This document shows, piece after piece, positions 52,122 to 58,169 of a stretch of DNA of 58,169 nucleotides. A program made the translations under genes and the position numbers. How positions within the stretch are numbered: the first letter of the stretch is position 1; every line of letters starts with the position of its first letter. The notes beneath the pieces are model-generated. The model saw nothing but the letters and a program-made list of their open reading frames with translations, was not told where the DNA came from and made no database searches. Source of the stretch: Nitratireductor sp. ZSWI3 (GTDB lineage Bacteria > Pseudomonadota > Alphaproteobacteria > Rhizobiales > Rhizobiaceae); NCBI RefSeq assembly GCF_024655565.1, contig NZ_JANKOF010000022.1, positions 1 through 58,169 on the forward strand, given 5' to 3'.

Positions 52122-52864
52122 TCCCGATTCACCTCGACGAGCGCGCGCTCGATGCTGGACTGGTAGCCTACCTGGCGGCCGTGGGGTCCGATGCCTCGCG
52201 CTATCCAGACTTGCGCGCTGAAAGCTCCGAACAGTTGGCCGAAGGAATGCGGGATTGCATAAGGGCGTATCTCTCCTTTCTGCCGACGGACCGCCTCATT
52301 GACCAGCTAAGGCGGCATGCCGATGCGGAAGTCGACAACACGATCCGCTACATCGTCAATGCAGATCACCTCATGCGTCAGGCAGCTGATCGGATTTCTA
52401 TGCTTGAGGCGGAACTTGCTGAAGTGAGCGCGAAATCATTGCGTGCGGACGACCTTGCAGCTGGACTTGAGAGCACTGCCATGAACGAATCAAGGAGGAC
52501 ACATCATATTCCCGCCGATGTGCGGGCCGCGATCAGCGCATTTCTCAGCGAATGCCAGAAAAACACCCGACCGTTTGCGGTATCGGAAGCGCTGGATGCG
52601 GTACGGCGCATCTTTCCCGACCTCGAAATCTCGGATGACGGTCTTCTGGATGCTATTGCCAGCGAAGCTTCTTCCGCGGGTTTCGATGTTAATTTTGACA
52701 TCCCTGCGGCTTCCGTAACACCCAAGCGAATGGCGCTCGAGCGGTGGGACAATGAGGGCGGAGCGATCGGAGGATATTCATCCGCCGAGTCGCAGCACAG
52801 GGCGGAAGACGACTCGAAAGGCGCCAGGCGGCACGCCAAGGAACAAAAAACAGGGAAGACCTGA
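52118..52864 (+). CDS. Hypothetical protein (helical, charged C-terminus)
   Basis: A 248-residue protein, mainly helical (DCIRAYLSFLPTDRLIDQLR; AADRISMLEAELAEVSAKSL), with a second domain from about residue 120 (HIPADVRAAISAFLSECQKN; VSEALDAVRRIFPDLEISDD) and a basic tail (KGARRHAKEQKTGKT). A coiled coil around residues 85-110 is likely. No function recognised. Coupled to the preceding gene by an ATGA overlap. Confidence 0.5.
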   Translation: MIPIHLDERALDAGLVAYLAAVGSDASRYPDLRAESSEQLAEGMRDCIRAYLSFLPTDRLIDQLRRHADAEVDNTIRYIVNADHLMRQAADRISMLEAELAEVSAKSLRADDLAAGLESTAMNESRRTHHIPADVRAAISAFLSECQKNTRPFAVSEALDAVRRIFPDLEISDDGLLDAIASEASSAGFDVNFDIPAASVTPKRMALERWDNEGGAIGGYSSAESQHRAEDDSKGARRHAKEQKTGKT

Positions 52865-52914
52865 CAACTCGACTTCGAATTCAACGAATGTAGCGTCATG
52901 CCGGTGGGCTGATG

Positions 52915-53160
52915 ATGCGCTTGACCGGAGCAATATTATTATCGAATTCTCGTTATCTGCGCAGGTCACGCAGCATATAATATTTCTGAGTATATAATAC
53001 ATCATGATCAAAAAATGACTTCAACTCAAAAACTTCTAATATTTTTACTTCGCGGGAATGCGATATTTATTTTTTTGTTGTCTTGAAAAGATCCAAATTA
53101 CGCATATATAAAATAAGAGAGCAGCTTCATAAACTCTTTTTCCTTACAGGAGTGTTTTGG
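52915..53160. other. AT-rich intergenic island
   Basis: Between the two-gene operon and the CsbD-like gene the sequence becomes strongly AT-rich, with runs such as GCATATAATATTT and CGCATATATAAAATAAG, against a background well above 60% GC. The segment has several -10-like hexamers and no long frame. It may be a promoter or protein-binding region, or foreign DNA. Confidence 0.5.
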
Positions 53161-53187
53161 AATCACCCGCTCTCGCGGAGATCAATC

Positions 53188-53406
53188 ATGTTCGGATTTC
53201 GAGGCGGCGAAAGCACGGACACTGTCGCGCGCAAGAAGTCCTATATGAAAGACGCGCAGCAAAAGTGGCCATTTCTGACCAATTTCGATTGCTCGACGAT
53301 CAAGACAGAAGGTCAGCTCGGATCGATGGTCAAGACGCGCAGCGGCATCACAGATGAACAGGCGAAACTGGATGTCGGCGCCTGGATGCAAGGCAAGCGG
53401 TTCTGA
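53188..53406 (+). CDS. Divergent CsbD-like stress protein
   Basis: A 72-residue protein. The C-terminal two-thirds follow the CsbD pattern: QQKWPFLTNFDCSTIKTEGQ, then LGSMVKTRSGITDEQAKLDV and the end GAWMQ. The N-terminus (MFGFRGGESTDTVARKKSY) differs from ordinary CsbD proteins. CsbD family members respond to general stress and their biochemistry is unknown. The ATG follows GGAG by 7 nt. It lies between the AT-rich island and hflK. Confidence 0.6.
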   Translation: MFGFRGGESTDTVARKKSYMKDAQQKWPFLTNFDCSTIKTEGQLGSMVKTRSGITDEQAKLDVGAWMQGKRF

Positions 53407-53579
53407 CACTTTACGGCAAGGCTCCCGAGCGGTTTCGGCAGGTGCTGAGTTCCGCTGAACGCGTGATGAATCATCCCGCGCACGAAACGCGACGCGTAGC
53501 GCGGCCATGATGGAGCACCGCCCATCATCAGGCCAAGTTCGTGAACCAATGCAGTGCATGGGCATGAAAGGATACCATA

Positions 53580-54644
53580 ATGTCATCCCAGAACGAGAAC
53601 GGCGGCAGAGGTGGCCCCTGGGGCGGCGGAACCCAGCCCGGCGCCGACCTCGAAGATTTCATCCGACAGGCGCAGGACGGACTCAAACAGTTCATGCCCG
53701 GCGGCAACCCGCGTGGATTGCTGATCTTTGCCGGGCTCGCATTTGTCGCACTGGGGGCATGGACCACCTACTATACCGTGCCAAGCGACTCCGTCGCCGT
53801 TGTGCAGCGTTTCGGGAAGTACCTGAAGGAGGTCCCATCCGGCCTACACTTCAAGATACCGCTGGGGGTCGATACGGCAACGATCGTTCCCGTCAAGCGG
53901 CAATTGAAACAGGAGTTTGGCTTCACAACCCCTGGTGCTGCAGATCCGTTTCAAAGTCCCCGCCCACAGGAAGCGACGCGCGAGACCCAGATGGTGACCG
54001 GCGATTTGAACGCCGCATTGGTGGAATGGGTGATCCAGTACCGCATTTCGGATCCCGTCAAATTTCTCTTCGAGGTCCGCGAGCCGAGTGAAACGCTGCG
54101 CTATGTTTCCGAATCCGTCATGCGAGAGGTCGTAGGTGACCGCACCGTCGACGAGGTGATCACAATCGGCCGTCAAGAGATCGAGTCCGAGGCGTTGAAC
54201 AAGATGCAGGCGCTCTCCACCAAATACGCCATGGGGATCAGCATCGATCAGGTCCAGCTCAAGAACATCAATCCGCCTGAGCCGGTACAGGAATCGTTTA
54301 ACGAGGTGAACCAGGCCCAGCAGGAGAAGGAGAAACTGATCAACGAGGCCCGGCGTGACTATAACAAAGTGATACCCTTGGCCGAGGGCGAGAAGGATCA
54401 GCGCATCCGTGAGGCCGACGGCTACCGCCTGAAAAGAATCAATGAGGCGGAAGGCGATGTCGCCCGGTTCGGTGCCTTGCTGACGGAGTACAACAAGGCC
54501 CCCGAGGTTACGCGCCGCCGCATCTATGTCGAGACCCTGCAGGACGTCATGCCGGGACTCCGCTCGAAGATCATCGTCGATGAGCAGACACGCAGCATTC
54601 TGCCGCTGCTCAATCTCGGTTCGCCACAGGGAGAGAGGCCATGA
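53580..54644 (+). CDS. hflK: HflK, membrane protease modulator subunit
   Basis: A 354-residue SPFH/prohibitin-family protein: Gly-rich N-terminus (GGRGGPWGGG), one membrane helix (RGLLIFAGLAFVALGAWTTY), then the periplasmic band-7 domain beginning VPSDSVAVVQRFGKYLKEVP and a coiled-coil region with QAQQEKEKLINEARRDYNKV. HflK and HflC form a cage around the FtsH protease and limit its access to membrane substrates. AAAGGAT precedes the ATG. The stop overlaps the hflC start by 4 nt. FtsH itself is absent here, so this copy probably supplements a chromosomal FtsH. Confidence 0.93.
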   Translation: MSSQNENGGRGGPWGGGTQPGADLEDFIRQAQDGLKQFMPGGNPRGLLIFAGLAFVALGAWTTYYTVPSDSVAVVQRFGKYLKEVPSGLHFKIPLGVDTATIVPVKRQLKQEFGFTTPGAADPFQSPRPQEATRETQMVTGDLNAALVEWVIQYRISDPVKFLFEVREPSETLRYVSESVMREVVGDRTVDEVITIGRQEIESEALNKMQALSTKYAMGISIDQVQLKNINPPEPVQESFNEVNQAQQEKEKLINEARRDYNKVIPLAEGEKDQRIREADGYRLKRINEAEGDVARFGALLTEYNKAPEVTRRRIYVETLQDVMPGLRSKIIVDEQTRSILPLLNLGSPQGERP

Positions 54645-55672
54645 ATAAGGGAGCAGTCATAGCCGTCGTGGCGCTCCTTGCCGTTGGAACGTATGTTTCG
54701 GTGAGTTCGATCTATACGGTCAGCGAAGTCGAGCAGGCGATCATCACCCAGTTCGGCAAGCCCATTGGCGACCCGGTGACCACAGCCGGTCTGAAATTCA
54801 AGATGCCCTTCATCCAGGTAGTCAATCCGATCGACCGGCGGGTCCTCGAATGGGACGGCAACCCGTCGGACATGCCGACCAAGGACAAGCTCTATATCTC
54901 GGTTGATCTCTTCGCCCGTTGGCGGATCACCGATCCCCTCCAGTATTTTCTCCGGTTGCATGATGAGCGCAGCGCCCAGTCCCGTCTCGACGACATCCTC
55001 GGCAGTGAAACCCGCAACGCCGTCGCCAAGCACGAACTGATAGAGATCATCCGAACCACCAAAGGTCGCGAGCCCCTGCGCGACGCGCTCCTGACCGAGG
55101 CGGAACGGGAGCAGGATATTGGATCTCTCGTGCCGATTCAGAAGGGGCGCAAACTGGTCGAAGAAGAGATCTTCACTGCCGCTGCCGACAAGGTTCGGGT
55201 GTTCGGTATCGAGTTGCTCGATATTCGTTTCAAGCGGATCAACTACAATGAAAGCGTCCGACCCAAGATCTACGACCGCATGATCAGCGAGCGCCGTCAG
55301 ATCGCGGAGCGCTTTTTGTCGGAGGGCCACGGCGAGGCAGCCAGAATCCGCGGCAACCGCGTCCGCGACCTGAACAAGATTCAGTCGGAAGCCTATCGCG
55401 AGGTCGAAGAGATCAGGGGCCTTGCCGACGCGAAAGCCACCGAAATCTACGCGAGGGCTTACAATCAAACTCCTGCATCAGTGGCGTTCTACGAATTCAC
55501 GCGAACCATGAAGTCGTACAAGGCGATGATTGCCGAGAACACGACGCTTGTCCTGTCCACGGATAGCGAGCTATTCAAGTTTCTCAAGGGTATGGATCCC
55601 GACAACGCAGTCAACGCCCCTGGCAACGAGCCATCAAATGGCGGCGAGGTCGCACGTGACGTGCTCCGCTGA
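54641..55672 (+). CDS. hflC: HflC, membrane protease modulator subunit
   Basis: A 343-residue SPFH protein with an N-terminal membrane helix (AVIAVVALLAVGTYVSVSSI), the band-7 start SEVEQAIITQFGKPIGD and characteristic RVLEWDGNP, FARWRITDPLQYF and the C-terminal EFTRTMKSYK. It is the obligate partner of HflK. Coupled to hflK by an ATGA overlap. Its last 39 nt are overlapped, on the other strand, by the frame of recombinase 2, which is best explained by recombination having replaced the recombinase's normal 3' end. Confidence 0.93.
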   Translation: MNKGAVIAVVALLAVGTYVSVSSIYTVSEVEQAIITQFGKPIGDPVTTAGLKFKMPFIQVVNPIDRRVLEWDGNPSDMPTKDKLYISVDLFARWRITDPLQYFLRLHDERSAQSRLDDILGSETRNAVAKHELIEIIRTTKGREPLRDALLTEAEREQDIGSLVPIQKGRKLVEEEIFTAAADKVRVFGIELLDIRFKRINYNESVRPKIYDRMISERRQIAERFLSEGHGEAARIRGNRVRDLNKIQSEAYREVEEIRGLADAKATEIYARAYNQTPASVAFYEFTRTMKSYKAMIAENTTLVLSTDSELFKFLKGMDPDNAVNAPGNEPSNGGEVARDVLR

Positions 55673-57337
55673 AATGTCCTCGCTTTGCGGTTGGTCTGCC
55701 CTTTGGGTCGTCAACACATGAACTCGATTGCAGCACTGTATTGGCGGTAGCGGTCCTCCGCTACCACCATACCCCCCCAGCCTTGCGTGCGGGAAATGCG
55801 CGCCTCCGATGAGTTTCTGCAGGTGGCCGGTTACCTCGATCATGAAGGGGCCGTTGACCATCGGCTGGATGGTCACGCTATCGACCAGATCGCGGATCGG
55901 CTTATAGGCCTCCTGGTGTCCGTGCTCGCCATTCTCTCGAAGAGTAGTGGCCAGCCGCTCGATCGCGTCGAGGTATGCGCGGACGGCGGCGGGGTGCAGC
56001 TCCACCACCTTCGGTGCTTCGTCGGTCTGCTCAAGTTCCGCGACGATGGTGGCGCGCTCCGCCTTGAGCCGGGCGATTTCCGCCTTGGCATCATCCTCGG
56101 CGAGCACTCCCTTGATGGTTAGCTGGATGGCCCGTTCGAGTTCGGAGGACACCGCCCTGTGCCGCGCCTCGAGCTTGGCGCGCCTGTTGATGCTGTCCGC
56201 CGCGAGGCGCCGCCGCTCGTCATTGTAGGTCTTGAGGTAGAGTGCGATGGCCTCGGGGCTGGCCAGTCGCTCGCGCAGACCGTCGACCACCACCGGCTCG
56301 ATGGTGTCGAGGAAATAGGGCGTGCGGTGGTCGCAGGAGCCGCTTTCCTTTGATGCCGTGCATTGTACGCGCACCCGTCCGCCGCGCCGGTCCTTGATCG
56401 ACATGCCCGCGCCGCAGCAGCCGCATTTGAGCAGTCCGGAGAGCAGGTGCCTGGGCGCGCGCCGGCGGCTCTGGCTCATATGTGTGCGCTCGCCCTTGCG
56501 CGCCTGGGCAGCATCGAAGGTGGGGCGGTCGATGATGGCGAGGTGCGGTGCGTCGGCGCGCATCCATTCGTTCTCGGGGTTAACCCGTGAGATGCGCTTG
56601 CCGGTATCCGGATCCTTTACCATCCGCACCCGGTTCCAGACGATCTCGCCTGCGTAGAGCGGGTTGAGCAGGATGCCGTGACCGCGCGTCTTGTTGCCGT
56701 TGATGGTCGAGGCGTTCCAGCGCACCCCTCGCGGTGGCGGGAGGCGTTCGGCATTGAGTTCGCCAGCGATCCCGCGCGGGGACTTGCCGGCTACATAGTT
56801 CTCGAAGATCCGGCGCACCACCTGCGCTTCTTCTTCATGGATTTCCAACTCGCCCGGTTTGCCCGGCACCGGCCGGTAACCGTAAGCGCGCCCGCCGGCA
56901 TGGCGCCCGTCTCGAGTGACGCCCGCCATGCCGCGCCGGATCATCACTTTCAAGTCCTCGAGGTACTGGCTGTCAATTATGGCCTTGATGCCATCGGTCA
57001 GGCGCGTCACCTCGCCATCGGTCGGGGTCATGATCTTAACCCCGGAAAATGTGAGCTGCTTGCGGATGTTGGCGCGGTCGCCTTCGTCGCGGCCGATGCG
57101 GCTCATCGTTTCGGCTATGACCACGTCAAAGATGCGCTCCCGGCCATCGGCGAGAAGGCGTAGCATCCCGTCGCGGCCATGGAGCGATGCTCCCGACCGG
57201 GCGCGGTCGGCATAAACCTCCACCACCTCATGGCCCATCCGGTCTGCGTAATCGCGGCAGACAGCAATCTGGTCCTCAATGGAGCGGTCGCGCTGCAGGT
57301 CGGAGGAAAAGCGGGCGTAGATGGCGGCTTTAGGCAT
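55634..57337 (-). CDS. Large serine recombinase 2
   Basis: A 567-residue recombinase. The resolvase domain starts AAIYARFSSDLQRDRSIEDQ (catalytic Ser 11) and has AETMSRIGRDEGDRA. The recombinase domain contains STINGNKTRGHGILLNPLYA and the zinc ribbon CGCCGAGMSIKDR. A charged helix (ELERAIQLTIKGVLAEDDAK) follows. The ATG at 57337 overlaps the stop of the 51-residue gene by 8 nt and is chosen for that coupling. The tail after the attachment-like palindrome (from IQCCNRVHVLTTQ) is read from DNA antisense to the hflC end and is probably not native. It is the same family as recombinase 1 but clearly diverged. Confidence 0.88.
   Translation of the reverse strand: MPKAAIYARFSSDLQRDRSIEDQIAVCRDYADRMGHEVVEVYADRARSGASLHGRDGMLRLLADGRERIFDVVIAETMSRIGRDEGDRANIRKQLTFSGVKIMTPTDGEVTRLTDGIKAIIDSQYLEDLKVMIRRGMAGVTRDGRHAGGRAYGYRPVPGKPGELEIHEEEAQVVRRIFENYVAGKSPRGIAGELNAERLPPPRGVRWNASTINGNKTRGHGILLNPLYAGEIVWNRVRMVKDPDTGKRISRVNPENEWMRADAPHLAIIDRPTFDAAQARKGERTHMSQSRRRAPRHLLSGLLKCGCCGAGMSIKDRRGGRVRVQCTASKESGSCDHRTPYFLDTIEPVVVDGLRERLASPEAIALYLKTYNDERRRLAADSINRRAKLEARHRAVSSELERAIQLTIKGVLAEDDAKAEIARLKAERATIVAELEQTDEAPKVVELHPAAVRAYLDAIERLATTLRENGEHGHQEAYKPIRDLVDSVTIQPMVNGPFMIEVTGHLQKLIGGAHFPHARLGGYGGSGGPLPPIQCCNRVHVLTTQRADQPQSEDISAEHVTCDLAAI
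55740..55770. repeat. Putative attachment site, right copy
   Basis: Matches 27201-27231 in 30 of 31 positions, same orientation. The core GGTAGCGGTCCTCCGCTACC is at 55746-55765. Here it lies within the frame of recombinase 2 but one frame different from its reading in recombinase 1 (GGSGGPLPP instead of VVAEDRYRQ). The interval between the two copies is 28.5 kb. Confidence 0.6.
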
Positions 57338-57485
57338 CGTCGTCGTTTTGCTTGGAGTTGGCGGCGATTTGGGCGACATGATCGCGCCGCGCCGCGTCAA
57401 GTGCAAGCGCTATGACGATGCGTCGGATTTCAGGCTCCAGTTCGGGCCGTTGGGGTTTTCGCTCTGTGCTGCTGCGGCCTGCCAT
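57330..57485 (-). CDS. Small protein coupled to recombinase 2
   Basis: A 51-residue protein: MAGRSSTERKPQRPELEPEI, then RRIVIALALDAARRDHVAQI and an acidic tail. One amphipathic helix with charged ends. Its stop lies 8 nt inside the recombinase gene, so translation of the two is coupled. It may be a directionality or accessory factor, though no DNA-binding fold is evident at this length. Confidence 0.55.
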   Translation of the reverse strand: MAGRSSTERKPQRPELEPEIRRIVIALALDAARRDHVAQIAANSKQNDDDA

Positions 57486-57598
57486 AGGCGTGCTGTTCTC
57501 TGCCGTTTGACTGACAGCGAGACTGTCACCGCAGAGGATTGGCAGGATGGCGCGAGGTGGCGGCGCGCGTCCGCGCCCGCGCCACCGGAAGTGCCGGA

Positions 57599-58169
57599 TT
57601 ACGCACGCAGCTCTCGCCAGATGGGATTCAGGCGGCGGCGGATTGTGCGCTCGTCGGGGGCATCGCCATTCTCCGAGCGGCGGGAAAACCATTCCTGAAA
57701 CTCGCCGACAAACTCTGCCTGGGTTTCCGGCAGGCCATGCTCGTGAATGCGCTTGATGACGGCCACGTACATCGCGTCCCAATCGTATTTGTAGGCGCTC
57801 GGTGCGGTGGAGGGGCGGCGGACCATATCGTTCTCATCCTCGAAACGCGCCATTTCGGCAGCGCTTATCAGGATGTCAGCCTTGGCGACCACAAGGCCTC
57901 CGGATGGTTCGGTGATGAATTCCCATTCCGTACGGTCATGCTGCTTTACGCGATGAACACGTACCTCCGTCGGCCCAGTGCCGTCCCGGCGGAACATGGG
58001 CATGATGTCGGCGGCGTGCAGCGCTACCAGGCCGGCAATCGGACCTGCTCTGGATTGGATCAATGAAACGCTGGTGATCAGCTCGAGGCGTTCAAAGGCC
58101 GCCCACTCCGCAATGTCGGTAGGCGTGCAGCCCCAGCGCGCCGATACCTCAAATAGAGTGTAGAAGACC
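57599..58169 (-). CDS. Hypothetical protein, partial (N-terminus outside window)
   Basis: The frame is open from the right edge of the window through VFYTLFEVSARWGCTPTDIA and AEWAAFERLELITSV to a stop at 57599, about 190 residues. Features include FITEPSGGLVVAKADILISA, AEMARFEDENDMV and a C-terminal stretch VGEFQEWFSRRSENGDAPDE followed by RTIRRRLNPIWREL. Such proteins are found beside serine recombinases in integrated elements; I know no function. A TTG at 58063 is a possible internal start, but the frame continues upstream, so the gene is treated as partial. Confidence 0.55.
   Translation of the reverse strand, partial: VFYTLFEVSARWGCTPTDIAEWAAFERLELITSVSLIQSRAGPIAGLVALHAADIMPMFRRDGTGPTEVRVHRVKQHDRTEWEFITEPSGGLVVAKADILISAAEMARFEDENDMVRRPSTAPSAYKYDWDAMYVAVIKRIHEHGLPETQAEFVGEFQEWFSRRSENGDAPDERTIRRRLNPIWRELRA

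Noticed and set aside
1-58169. CRISPR arrays, tRNA and rRNA genes
   Set aside because: No regularly spaced direct repeats, no tRNA cloverleaf or rRNA-like stretch was recognised on reading both strands.

Overview
This 58-kb window is GC-rich accessory DNA, most likely from an alphaproteobacterium (Sphingomonadales or Rhizobiales). The pointers are the Ti-type relaxase with its oriT, a large ParB plus DUF932 pair, a cyclic beta-1,2-glucan synthase and the general gene style. I see no rRNA, tRNA, CRISPR array or core housekeeping cluster. Two serine recombinases, a relaxase, an AlpA regulator, a toxin-antitoxin pair and IS remnants indicate a plasmid or layered integrated elements.

Layout. (1) 1-3.3 kb, minus strand: a partial ParB-family gene and a DUF932 gene. 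Both are preceded, 14-15 nt before their start codons, by copies of one ~40-nt leader. (2) 3.5-27 kb: a defence island. A TIGR04141/DUF6119 gene and a DUF6650 gene lead into a tightly packed co-directional run from 6.05 to 16.97 kb: ribbon-helix-helix protein, N6-adenine methyltransferase, BsuBI/PstI-type endonuclease, Sir2-APAZ, short Argonaute (SPARSA), HamA and HamB (Hachiman). Three defence systems thus appear to share one transcription unit, headed by a perfect palindrome holding two CTGCAG sites. Then come a Fic AMPylase, an HTH protein, a 203-aa protein paired with an XRE-ImmA/IrrE metalloprotease, a three-gene helicase cluster whose helicase carries its own MerR-type HTH, and a two-gene unit of ComF-like phosphoribosyltransferase plus SLOG-HTH fusion. 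I cannot match the last unit to a named system. (3) 27.1-34 kb: serine recombinase, PIN toxin and antitoxin, AlpA, TraA relaxase, oriT, TraC and TraD. (4) 34-35 kb: IS3-like and IS66 remnants. (5) 35.2-55.7 kb: an envelope and stress cargo: NhaA, zinc metallopeptidase, fatty acid desaturase, cold-shock protein, several small proteins, cyclic glucan synthase (2859 aa), a CsbD-like protein and HflK/HflC. (6) 55.6 kb to the end: a second serine recombinase with a small coupled upstream gene and a partial hypothetical gene.

A 31-bp sequence (30 identical), centred on a perfect inverted repeat, lies in the 3' end of both recombinase genes, 28.5 kb apart and in the same orientation. It is read in different frames and the sequence diverges beyond it. 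The simplest reading is that these are attachment sites, and that the 28.5-kb transfer-plus-stress segment integrated into the 3' end of a second recombinase element. The window holds relaxase, oriT and TraC/D but no type IV secretion genes, so from what is visible it is mobilisable rather than self-transmissible.

All product names come from reading motifs and family resemblance by eye; no search was run.
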